A stretch of 35,814 nt of DNA from JAABTL01 sp964465355 (GTDB lineage Bacteria > Deinococcota > Deinococci > Deinococcales > Trueperaceae), in assembly GCA_964465355.1 (NCBI GenBank), contig CAYXJZ010000028.1, forward strand, positions 1-35,814, in the 5' to 3' direction. The notes beneath the pieces are model-generated. The model worked only from the letters and a program-made list of their open reading frames with translations. It was not told the DNA's origin and did not search any database. Shown piece by piece: positions 7,898-14,010 of the stretch (positions are counted from its first letter, which is position 1; the number at the start of each line of letters is the position of its first letter). Both the position numbers and the translations under genes were made by a program.

Positions 7898-9484
7898 GTG
7901 CTTCGACGATCCATCACCGTGCTCATCACAACCTTGGCCTTGCTGGGCCTGGTCACCGGCCTCGCCTGGGCCCAAGACCGTCACAACTTCCTGGCCATCA
8001 ACGGCAACCTCAACGAAGAGGCCGGCCCCTACTACTTCATCTCTTGGGGCGACAGCAGCAACGCCTTCATGCGGGCGGCCGTCTTCGCTTCGGCCATCGG
8101 CTGGGACGTCGACTACGACGCCGGCCGTCGCGTGGTGGTCTTCTCGCACGGCGTGCGCGAGGTGCTCATCGACGCCACCTCCGACGTGGCCGCCGGCCTG
8201 ACCAAGCGCCCCGATGCGGTGCGCTACGCAGGCGGCAGCCTGGACAGCCCCATGGCCATCCTGGTCAACGGCGTGGCCTACGTGCCCATCACCCCGGTGG
8301 TGGCGGCCGTCGGCGGCGACAGTGGCTGGCACGCGGCAGCCAGGGTGGTGACGGTGGACGTGCCAGAGCCCAACGCCGGCGCGCAACTGGCCGCGCCGCG
8401 CACCGGCTTGACCAACGGCCTGAGCCGGGTGGCGCTCGACCTGCCTGCCGGCCAGCCCTACCAGGTGGCCGTGAACGGCAGCTCCCTCGCCTTGCTGTTC
8501 CCCGGCGCCTCGGCACCGGCCTACGTGCTCGGCCTTGACGACGACCCCAACCTGCGCTCGGTGTCCTTCGAGGTGATGGAGGGCATGGCGGCGCTGGTGG
8601 TGCGCACGCGCCACGGCCTTGACGCCGGTGGCCTCGGCTACAACGTGGGCAGCGTCCCGCGGGCCGACAGCCAGACCATCTACGTCGACTTCGGGCCCAC
8701 CTTGCACGGCAACCCCGCCACCCCCATGGCCGACGGCGAGACCCAGGTGCCGCCCTCACCGCAGGTGCCGGTGCTAGCGCCGGTGGTCGAGGCCCAGCCC
8801 ATGCGCTACTCGGTGGTCATCGACCTGGGCCACGGTGGGCACGACCCGGGCGCCAGCCGCGCCTGGGCGCGCGAGAAGGACATCGTGCTCGACATCGGCC
8901 TGCGGCTGAAGTCGCAGCTGGAGGCCGCCGGGGTCGAGGTCATCATGACCCGCACCACCGACGTCTTCCTCACGCTCGAGGACCGCTCCAACTTCGCCAC
9001 CACCGACCGCAACATCTTCGTCTCCATCCACGCCAACAGCGCAGAGAGCAGCAGCGCGCAAGGCATCGAGACCTTCGTCTTCGGCCAGCCGCTTGAGGCA
9101 AGGGAGATCCAACGCGCCATCCAGGAGAACGGTGGCGGCGACGTGGGGGCCGCCCGTACCGCCGAAGCGGCGAGCATCGCCGCCGACATCGCCGGCGACA
9201 TCCTGCGCGAGACCCAGCTCAACTACTCGCGCACCTTGGCCGAGTTGGTGCAGGGACATCTGGTCAGCTCCACCGGCGCCGTCGACCGCGGCGTCAGGCA
9301 GAACCTGTTCTTCGTCATCCGCCGAACCCGCATCCCCGCCATCCTGGTGGAGCTTGGCTTCGTCTCCCATCCCGAGGAGGGCAGGCGGCTGGTCGATCCC
9401 GGCTACCAGGCCACGCTGGCCGACGCCTTGGCCACGGCCATCCTGGAGTTCCTGCGCAACGGCGGGAGCCTGGCTGCACGTTGA
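7898..9484 (+). CDS. Secreted N-acetylmuramoyl-L-alanine amidase (Amidase_3)
   Basis: A 528-residue exported enzyme. The GTG at 7898 gives a clean signal peptide (LRRSITVLITTLALLGLVTGLAWAQ); longer in-frame extensions lack any protein-like character. Residues about 28-150 look like a copper-amine-oxidase-N/stalk-type beta domain (LAINGNLNE, 'VNGVAYVPITPVVAAVGG'), and about 160-270 like an AMIN-type beta domain. The C-terminal catalytic domain has all zinc ligands of Amidase_3: His in 'DLGHGGHDPGA', Glu in 'REKDIVLDI', His in 'SIHANS', and the catalytic Glu in 'VELGFVSHPEE'. It would cleave the bond between muramic acid and the stem peptide, outside the cytoplasmic membrane. It is a natural client for the EnvC-like activator encoded upstream. 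A hairpin is centred on its stop codon. Confidence 0.88.
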   Translation: MLRRSITVLITTLALLGLVTGLAWAQDRHNFLAINGNLNEEAGPYYFISWGDSSNAFMRAAVFASAIGWDVDYDAGRRVVVFSHGVREVLIDATSDVAAGLTKRPDAVRYAGGSLDSPMAILVNGVAYVPITPVVAAVGGDSGWHAAARVVTVDVPEPNAGAQLAAPRTGLTNGLSRVALDLPAGQPYQVAVNGSSLALLFPGASAPAYVLGLDDDPNLRSVSFEVMEGMAALVVRTRHGLDAGGLGYNVGSVPRADSQTIYVDFGPTLHGNPATPMADGETQVPPSPQVPVLAPVVEAQPMRYSVVIDLGHGGHDPGASRAWAREKDIVLDIGLRLKSQLEAAGVEVIMTRTTDVFLTLEDRSNFATTDRNIFVSIHANSAESSSAQGIETFVFGQPLEAREIQRAIQENGGGDVGAARTAEAASIAADIAGDILRETQLNYSRTLAELVQGHLVSSTGAVDRGVRQNLFFVIRRTRIPAILVELGFVSHPEEGRRLVDPGYQATLADALATAILEFLRNGGSLAAR

Positions 9485-9492
9485 CGTGCAGC
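9473..9492. terminator. Hairpin with the amidase stop codon in its loop
   Basis: GCTGCACG (9473-9480) and CGTGCAGC (9485-9492) pair perfectly around the tetraloop TTGA, which holds the TGA stop of the amidase gene; two flanking G/T pairs could extend it. No T-run follows. It lies between convergent genes (the amidase and higA), so it could end transcription from either side. Confidence 0.45.
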
Positions 9493-9515
9493 TGCGTAGG
9501 GGTAGGCTCATGCCT

Positions 9516-9938
9516 TCAGCCGCCGGCCTGATTCGTGACGGCCACCGTGTCCTCCACATCGTCGGCCCCATGCACGACGGCCTCCGTGTAAGCCGGATGC
9601 GCGTACAGCGACTCCATCAGGTAGACCTTCGCCCACAACTCGTCGGAGACCGGATCGCGGAAGGAGATGTCGAGCCGACTGCCGATCGCGTGCGCGTAGC
9701 GCGCCAACACGTCCAAGGACAGCGAGATGCCTTGCGCCGCCTCGATCTGCGAGACACGCGAACGGGACACACCCATGGTCTTGGCCACCTCTTGCTGTGT
9801 CTTGCGAGAGCGGCGGCGAGCCTCACGGAGCGAGACGCCGATCTCCTCGTCGACCGCCTCTGCCAAGTGCCGTGCGAACTCTGGATCACGGCGGAGGTCC
9901 GTATCCAGATCACGAACGATGGGGCGTGTCTTGACCAT
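9516..9938 (-). CDS. higA: XRE-family antitoxin, HigA-like
   Basis: A 140-residue cytoplasmic DNA-binding protein. The start at 9938 (MVKTRPIVRDLDTDL) has GGAG nine bases upstream. Residues about 36-95 hold a classic helix-turn-helix: 'LREARRRSRKTQQEVAKTMGVSRSRVSQIEAAQG' followed by 'ISLSLDVLARYAHAIGSRLDISF'. The C-terminal tail (about 45 residues) is acidic and may be the toxin-binding part. It lies 23 bp downstream of a RelE/Gp49-like gene on the same strand, giving the toxin-first order typical of HigBA modules. HigA proteins bind and neutralise HigB and repress their shared promoter; the palindrome at 10329-10348 is the likely operator. A stand-alone regulator is less likely given the pairing. 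Confidence 0.75.
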   Translation of the reverse strand: MVKTRPIVRDLDTDLRRDPEFARHLAEAVDEEIGVSLREARRRSRKTQQEVAKTMGVSRSRVSQIEAAQGISLSLDVLARYAHAIGSRLDISFRDPVSDELWAKVYLMESLYAHPAYTEAVVHGADDVEDTVAVTNQAGG

Positions 9939-9961
9939 GGGCGAGCGTCTCCTTTGCGCGA

Positions 9962-10315
9962 CTAGCGGTCGGAACGTTTCCATGCCTCATAACAATCGAG
10001 TGCATACCGAACCAGCCAAGGATCGGCATCGTTCTCCCGTTTGACCTCACCACAGACCAAGACGAACTCCGAGGCACTGGCCTGCCAGTAGTAGATGCGC
10101 ATGGCGCCTGCACCGCAGTCTGCGCGAAGTTCATGAATGGCACCAAAGAGATGCTTGGCTCTAGGGAAGGTGAGGGCAGTCCCGTGCTCAGCCAGCAGTC
10201 TTTCGAGATACATCGCCTTAGCACGACATCTCCTGTCGAGACCTTTGAGGAATCTCTCGTATCGACACTCACCGTCGGCATCCACGAACTCGGTCAGTGC
10301 GAACTTGGGTGCCAC
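9962..10315 (-). CDS. higB: RelE/HigB-type (Gp49-like) toxin
   Basis: A 117-residue protein. The C-terminal two thirds follow the phage Gp49/HigB pattern: 'FLKGLDRRCRAKAMYLERLLAEHG', then 'KHLFGAIHELRADCGAGAMRIYYW', a strand 'EFVLVCGEVKREND', and a final helix 'LVRYALDCYEAWKRSD'. Members of this family are ribosome-dependent mRNA endonucleases held in check by an XRE antitoxin. I chose the GTG at 10315: an ATG at 10357 lies inside the -35 box and could not be translated from the promoter seen, whereas the GTG has GGAG about eight bases upstream. Base composition here looks lower in GC than the flanks, which fits acquisition by transfer. HigA follows 23 bp downstream. Confidence 0.7.
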   Translation of the reverse strand: MAPKFALTEFVDADGECRYERFLKGLDRRCRAKAMYLERLLAEHGTALTFPRAKHLFGAIHELRADCGAGAMRIYYWQASASEFVLVCGEVKRENDADPWLVRYALDCYEAWKRSDR

Positions 10316-10328
10316 GCATGATCTCCAT

Positions 10329-10357
10329 AGGTTAGGTTTATCTAACCTTCTTGTCAA
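10329..10357 (-). promoter_or_regulatory. higBA promoter with palindromic operator
   Basis: On the - strand TTGACA (10357-10352) and TAACCT (10334-10329) are separated by exactly 17 bases, the best -35/-10 pair in the window. The spacer and -10 contain a perfect 7-bp inverted repeat, AGGTTAG (10329-10335) and CTAACCT (10342-10348), with a 6-base centre. A repressor bound there would cover the -10, as expected for autoregulation by the XRE antitoxin. Confidence 0.75.
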
Positions 10358-10515
10358 CGGTGAGCGATACGGATACGTGCGACGTTGGCGTATGGTCGCA
10401 TCTACTCACGAGACGATTGCAGCGAGATAGGTCATGGCCTAGGAGTTCACGGCAGCAGTCCGGTAGCGCCTTGCGCTCTCGATGATGGTCAGCCTGGTAC
10501 TGCCGGCCGACGCCC

Positions 10516-10524
10516 TGGTAGGCT
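10516..10524 (+). promoter_or_regulatory. Extended -10 promoter of the 27-codon gene
   Basis: TGG-TAGGCT fits TGnTAnnnT and ends six bases before the GTG at 10531, the spacing expected for a leaderless mRNA. No -35 is evident. The stretch from 10358 to 10515 holds nothing else I can support. Confidence 0.45.
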
Positions 10525-10530
10525 CCGACC

Positions 10531-10614
10531 GTGTCCAGACGCAACAGGATCATCCTTGCCCTCGCCGGCGCCGCGATCGGTATCGCCATCTTCTACTTCA
10601 GCCGCGGCGCGTAG
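10531..10614 (+). CDS. 27-residue single-pass membrane microprotein
   Basis: A short gene reading GTG...TAG: a basic N-terminus (MSRRNR), a single hydrophobic helix (IILALAGAAIGIAIFYF) and a short SRGA tail. The charge layout suggests insertion with the N-terminus inside the cell. The start coincides with the predicted transcription start of an extended -10 promoter, so it would be leaderless. A small GNRA-type hairpin (GGC-GAAA-GCC, 10615-10624) follows the stop. I recognise no family. Hydrophobic microproteins of this size can be membrane-complex subunits or type I toxins, but nothing here decides between these. The next gene is convergent, with its stop 11 bases away. Confidence 0.5.
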   Translation: MSRRNRIILALAGAAIGIAIFYFSRGA

Positions 10615-10625
10615 GGCGAAAGCCT

Positions 10626-11093
10626 TCAGCCCTCGTTCAAGTAGGCCAGCAAGTCATCCAACTCGTGGTCCCAGCCTTCGCGGTTGTCTTCCATCGCCGC
10701 CAGCGGGTCGCCGGCCAGCGCCTCGAAGCCGCTTTCCACCACGGTCAGCAGCGTGCCGCCTTCCGCGTCTTCCAAGGTGAAGCGCGCGGTGGTGGCGTTG
10801 TCCGACCTGATCGGCTGCCCGCGCGTGCCCCAGGTGAAGGCGAAGACGCGCTGCGGCTCCAGTTCGCGGATGACCATGGGGAACTCGCCGGGGTAGGCGG
10901 TCCAGCCGAAGCCGCCGGTGCCGCCCACGGCCAACTGCTCGATGCGGGCGGTCTGGCCGAACCAGCCGGTGAGTTGCTCGGGGGTTGTGAGGGCAGCCCA
11001 TACGCGGTCGCGTGGGGCTGGTAGGAGGACAGTGCGGCGGACCTCGAAGTTCTCCAGGTCGACGCGGGCGGGGTGCGATGCAGGATCAGCCAA
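10626..11093 (-). CDS. SRPBCC/AHSA1-type START-like domain protein
   Basis: A 155-residue cytoplasmic protein of the AHSA1-like SRPBCC superfamily. Pattern landmarks are 'VRRTVLLPAPRDRVWAALTTPEQLTGWFG' at the N-terminus, a central beta-sheet ('MVIRELEPQRVFAFTWG', 'ARFTLEDAEGGTLLTVVESGFEAL') and the closing helix 'NREGWDHELDDLLAYL'. These proteins form a hydrophobic pocket; roles range from ligand binding to stress response, and none can be assigned here. The start is uncertain: I used TTG at 11093, which overlaps the end of the preceding small gene by 8 bases and has a purine-rich GGAAG about nine bases upstream. Longer starts would run antisense-like through that gene. The partner is not the ArsR regulator often found with this family. 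Confidence 0.75.
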   Translation of the reverse strand: MADPASHPARVDLENFEVRRTVLLPAPRDRVWAALTTPEQLTGWFGQTARIEQLAVGGTGGFGWTAYPGEFPMVIRELEPQRVFAFTWGTRGQPIRSDNATTARFTLEDAEGGTLLTVVESGFEALAGDPLAAMEDNREGWDHELDDLLAYLNEG

Positions 11094-11307
11094 GGTCGTC
11101 TTCTTCCAGTCCGTCTTCGACCACCAGCTCCCAAAGCGAAGCATCGTCACCCGACGCCCACTCCACCATCGCCGAAGCGTAAGCACGCCTCAACGCCCTA
11201 CCTTGGATGACCTGGACGGCGTCCGCCGAAACATAGTCGCCGCGGGCTTCGAGGCCGTCCTCATCCCTCTGAACGTCATCCAGCTGTCCGACCTGTTCTG
11301 TATCCAC
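11086..11307 (-). CDS. Small acidic protein of unknown function, upstream of SRPBCC gene
   Basis: A 73-residue acidic protein (starts MDTEQVGQLDD, ends VVEDGLEEDDLG) with a central helix 'ALRRAYASAMVEWA'. The gene overlaps the SRPBCC gene by 8 bases, so the two are probably co-translated. The GTG at 11307 lies nine bases after an extended -10 (TGC-TACCGT on this strand), supporting a leaderless or short-leader start; a GTG at 11334 is upstream of that promoter. I recognise no family; a small antitoxin-like or regulatory protein is conceivable. Confidence 0.45.
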   Translation of the reverse strand: MDTEQVGQLDDVQRDEDGLEARGDYVSADAVQVIQGRALRRAYASAMVEWASGDDASLWELVVEDGLEEDDLG

Positions 11308-11316
11308 GTAGACGGA

Positions 11317-11326
11317 ACGGTAGCAT
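11317..11326. promoter_or_regulatory. Overlapping divergent -10 elements
   Basis: On the + strand TAGCAT (11321-11326) ends nine bases before the TTG start of the glycosyltransferase gene. On the - strand TGC-TACCGT (complement of 11317-11325) is an extended -10 nine bases before the GTG of the small acidic protein. The two hexamers share two bases, so RNA polymerase should be able to open only one at a time. Confidence 0.45.
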
Positions 11327-11335
11327 CCGATCACC

Positions 11336-12325
11336 TTGAAGGTCCTCCTGGTCTCCGACCACTACCCACCAGAAGCCAACGGGCACGCGGTGGCCGCCGC
11401 CTGGTGGGCGCGGGTGATGGGCACCCTTCCCGACGTGGACCTGCGGATCCTCCATCCACGCAGCGGCGGCTGGCGAGGACGCAGCGCGCTGCAGGCGCCG
11501 GACACACCGGACCTCATCCATCTGCACGGCCATGGCCTGCTGGCCGGCGCGGTGCTGCGTCGCTTCCCTGGCGTGCCGCTGCTGGCCCACGTGCATCAGT
11601 TCGCCGAGGGCTCTGGCGCGCCTGCGGTGCTCGGCCTGCACACGCTGCTACGCGCGCGGCAGCGCAGCTTGCTGGCCAGGGCCTGGCGGGTGGTGGCGCC
11701 GTCCATGCAAGCGGCCAGGAAGGTGCGGTCCCTCGTCCCCAAGGCCGATGTACGGGTGGTGCCGACGGGTCTGGCCCCCGAGATCGCAGGGCAGGCCGTC
11801 GCATTGAGGCGACTTGGCAAGGAGCGCCCAAGCCACGAGCCACCGAAGGTGCTCTTCGTCGGCCGACGGACCTGGGACAAGGGCTACCCCACCTTCACCA
11901 AGCTGGCCGCGGCCCATCCGGAGGCCCAGTGGGTGGCCATGGGCAAGGGGCGCGGTGTCGGCGGCGATGGGGTGAGGCTGCTGGCACACGGGCCGCACGC
12001 CGAGGTGGCGCAGCAGATGGCGGCCGCCGACGTGCTGCTGAACCCCTCGCTGCTGGAGACGCAGGGGCTGGCGGCGCTTGAGGCGCTGAGCCTCGGCACG
12101 CCGGTGGTGGCGCCGGAGGGCAGCGCGCAGGCCGAGCTGCTTCGACCAGGGGTGAGCGGCCACCTCTACGACCCGCATGACCTGGACGAGGCCTGGGCGG
12201 CCGTCGTCGCTGCCGCCGCGCTACCGCGCGAGGGGGTGCAGGCACCAGCCGGTTTCGATGAGCCCGACCTGCGGGCTTCCATGCACACCCTGTACCAGGA
12301 GGCGCTCGTGGCTGGTCGCGACTGA
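11336..12325 (+). CDS. GT4-family glycosyltransferase
   Basis: A 329-residue GT-B fold glycosyltransferase. The N-terminal Rossmann half begins MKVLLVSDHYPPEANGHAVAAAW and contains 'PDLIHLHGHG' and 'PLLAHVHQF'; the C-terminal half has 'KVLFVGRRTWDKGYPTF', 'AAADVLLNPSLLETQGLAALEALSLGTPVVAPEGS', which is the GT4 nucleotide-sugar-binding E-x7-E region. It would transfer a sugar from a nucleotide donor to a lipid- or glycan acceptor at the cytoplasmic membrane face; donor and acceptor cannot be told. The start is TTG at 11336, downstream of a TAGCAT -10 and without a ribosome site. It is shorter than many GT4 enzymes (usually about 360-400 residues). It lies apart from the large glycan operon and may serve a different glycan or glycolipid. 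Confidence 0.8.
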   Translation: MKVLLVSDHYPPEANGHAVAAAWWARVMGTLPDVDLRILHPRSGGWRGRSALQAPDTPDLIHLHGHGLLAGAVLRRFPGVPLLAHVHQFAEGSGAPAVLGLHTLLRARQRSLLARAWRVVAPSMQAARKVRSLVPKADVRVVPTGLAPEIAGQAVALRRLGKERPSHEPPKVLFVGRRTWDKGYPTFTKLAAAHPEAQWVAMGKGRGVGGDGVRLLAHGPHAEVAQQMAAADVLLNPSLLETQGLAALEALSLGTPVVAPEGSAQAELLRPGVSGHLYDPHDLDEAWAAVVAAAALPREGVQAPAGFDEPDLRASMHTLYQEALVAGRD

Positions 12326-12376
12326 GCACGACCACCTGCGAACCCTCCCAGCGAGCGCCGACCGCCACCGGCCCGA

Positions 12377-12385
12377 TGCTAGGAT
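12377..12385 (+). promoter_or_regulatory. Extended -10 promoter of the Nudix gene
   Basis: TGC-TAGGAT fits TGnTAnnnT; it ends ten bases before the ATG at 12396. The surrounding 'CGATGCTAGGAT' recurs exactly at 15080-15090 before the polysaccharide operon. Confidence 0.5.
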
Positions 12386-12395
12386 GCCGTCCAGG

Positions 12396-12884
12396 ATGAA
12401 CGCCGCTCGCCCACCCCGTCCCCCGCGTCCTGCTCGCATCGCCAGGCGGGTGGTGGAAGGCGCGGGAGGTGTGGTGATCAACCACGTAGGCATGGTGCTG
12501 CTGATCCGCCACAAGAACGGCACCTGGGTCTTCCCCAAAGGCCACATCGAGCCGGGCGAGTCGAAGGCCGAGGCGGCCGTGCGCGAGGTGGAGGAGGAGG
12601 CTGGCGTGCAGGCCAGCGTCATCGACCCGCGGCAGACCTGGCAGACGCAGTACGTCAACCCGCGCCGCGAGGGTCGTCGCATCACCTGGTACCTTCTGCG
12701 CACGGAGGCTGAGGAGACGGTCATGCGTGAGCCCATCTTCCCCACAGGGGGTTTCTTCGCGCCAGACGAGGCGCTGCGCATGCTGGCCTTCGACGAGGAC
12801 AAGCAGATGCTCAAGCACGTCCTGCGCGCGGCCCGCAAGCACGGCCTGATCGCGCCAGCAGCCAAGGCCAAGGTGGCGTCATGA
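12396..12884 (+). CDS. Nudix hydrolase
   Basis: A 162-residue cytoplasmic Nudix hydrolase. After a basic, Pro/Arg-rich N-terminus it has 'RVVEGAGGVVINHVGMVLLIRHKNGTWVFPKGHIEPGE', and the complete Nudix box GHIEPGE-x7-REVEEEAGV with its metal-binding glutamates. The C-terminal 'ITWYLLRTEAEE' and 'FAPDEALRMLAFDEDKQML' match the MutT/diadenosine polyphosphate hydrolase group. It would cleave a nucleoside diphosphate linked to another moiety; Ap4A-type or oxidised nucleotide substrates are possible. The ATG at 12396 is chosen because an in-frame ATG at 12384 falls inside the -10. It overlaps the next gene by four bases (ATGA), so the two are translationally coupled. Many Deinococcota carry numerous Nudix genes. 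Confidence 0.85.
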   Translation: MNAARPPRPPRPARIARRVVEGAGGVVINHVGMVLLIRHKNGTWVFPKGHIEPGESKAEAAVREVEEEAGVQASVIDPRQTWQTQYVNPRREGRRITWYLLRTEAEETVMREPIFPTGGFFAPDEALRMLAFDEDKQMLKHVLRAARKHGLIAPAAKAKVAS

Positions 12885-13927
12885 AGACCAAGACGCTGAC
12901 CAACGGCCTGCTCGGCCGCACGGGATCGCTCAGCGGTCAGGCGGCCCTGAGCGCGCTGCGTCCCGTGCTGGTGGACGGCACCATCGCGCTCTCCCAGCTC
13001 GAGGACGACGGCTTGCCCCACCTGCGCGGCTTGGCGCTGATGACCCTGAGCGGCGGCGAGATCAAGACCCGCCAGCTGCTCGGGCGCTTCGCCGGCCTGG
13101 CCGGCGAGGACTTGGGCCTGCACGCGCTGCCCCATTCACCCAACCCCGTGCCGCTGCTGCCATCGGCCTACCCCGACGCGCCCCTCGACGCCCTGCGCGC
13201 GCTGCCACGCCTCGTGGCCGGCCACCCGCTGCCGCCTGGCGCCACCCAGCTGTCGCAGCTGCTCCATCACATGGAGGCGAGCGCCTGGTACGGCGCCCTG
13301 GTCGCCACCGGCGGTGACGGCATGGCCGTGGCGCTGCTGCTGCGCGGGGTGGTGGCTGTCGCCCAGGTCCAACGCAAGGGCCAGGCGCTGGTCGAGGGCC
13401 TTGAGGCCTTGCGCTCACTGTCTCGCCTCAGTCAGGAAGAAGGCGGTCGCCTGGAGATGGTGCCGCTTGACCCCACCACCGCTGCGGCCGTGGCCGGCTA
13501 CGCCCAGCGGCGGCCGCGCAACGTGCAGGACAGCCAGAGCTCAGGGCTCAGCGTGGACGGCGCTGGGGCGAACCTGATCCACCGGGGTGAGGTGGTGCTA
13601 CGCGTCGACGGGCATCCGCAGCGGCGCGGCACCTTCGCCAGCGCCACGGCCGAGGCGGCTGCTCCGTTGCGGCTGCCGGACGAGACATCCGGCTGGGAGG
13701 CTCGCCGCTTCGCGCTCACCTTGCGGGGTCGGGACGCGCTGAACCCGATGACGGACCGCTGGATGCGCTTCCAGGGGTTGTATGGCACGGTTGGTGTGAA
13801 GCTGCTGGCGGCGATCGGGGATGGGGCGAGCGTGGAAGAGGTGGCGATCACCCATGGGGTGGAGTTCGAGCATCTGGGGGGGTCGTTGAGGAAATGGGTG
13901 GAGGAGGGGTTGGTGCGGGGGGTGTGA
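12881..13927 (+). CDS. Protein of unknown function coupled to the Nudix gene
   Basis: A 348-residue soluble protein I do not recognise. Three parts can be made out. The N-terminal 100 residues hold a beta/alpha stretch 'LRPVLVDGTIALSQLEDDGLPHLRGLALMTLSGGEIKTRQLLGRF'. A central part (about 120-210) has 'LSQLLHHMEASAWYGALVATGGDGMAVALLLRGVVAVAQVQRKGQALVEGLEALRSL', reminiscent of the PATAN-like 'one helix plus return-strand' layout. A C-terminal helical segment (about 300-345, 'KLLAAIGDGASVEEVAITHGVEFEHLGGSLRKWVEEGLVRG') looks like a winged-helix. No membrane segment or signal peptide is seen. A regulator or sensor function with the Nudix enzyme is only a guess. It ends in a possible bidirectional terminator. 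Confidence 0.6.
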   Translation: MKTKTLTNGLLGRTGSLSGQAALSALRPVLVDGTIALSQLEDDGLPHLRGLALMTLSGGEIKTRQLLGRFAGLAGEDLGLHALPHSPNPVPLLPSAYPDAPLDALRALPRLVAGHPLPPGATQLSQLLHHMEASAWYGALVATGGDGMAVALLLRGVVAVAQVQRKGQALVEGLEALRSLSRLSQEEGGRLEMVPLDPTTAAAVAGYAQRRPRNVQDSQSSGLSVDGAGANLIHRGEVVLRVDGHPQRRGTFASATAEAAAPLRLPDETSGWEARRFALTLRGRDALNPMTDRWMRFQGLYGTVGVKLLAAIGDGASVEEVAITHGVEFEHLGGSLRKWVEEGLVRGV

Positions 13928-13934
13928 GTCGGGG

Positions 13935-13983
13935 CAGTGGCCTGCGGTCACGAGGCACGAGGCCGGGAGGCCCTCAGGCACTG
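13935..13983. terminator. Possible bidirectional terminator between convergent genes
   Basis: CAGTGGCCTG (13935-13944) and CAGGCACTG (13975-13983) pair along nine bases with one bulged G, and a small GGCC-GGGA-GGCC hairpin sits in the loop. It lies between the stops of the unknown gene (13927) and the leftward TupA-like gene (14011). No clear T-run is seen on either side. Confidence 0.35.
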
Positions 13984-14010
13984 CGCCTTCCTCATGGAAG
14001 GTCGGAACCG

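Noticed and set aside
9500..9512. TAGGCT followed by ATG on the + strand, looking like another leaderless start.
   Set aside because: The frame from that ATG runs antisense across higA and gives no protein-like sequence, so I regard it as chance.
10133..10430. Short + strand frames within the toxin gene and its promoter.
   Set aside because: They are antisense to higB and its promoter, with no ribosome site or conserved pattern.
12310..12348. Imperfect inverted repeat (GGTCG/CGACC) at the end of the GT4 gene.
   Set aside because: Only five base pairs with a 10-base loop and no T-run; too weak in DNA this rich in GC.
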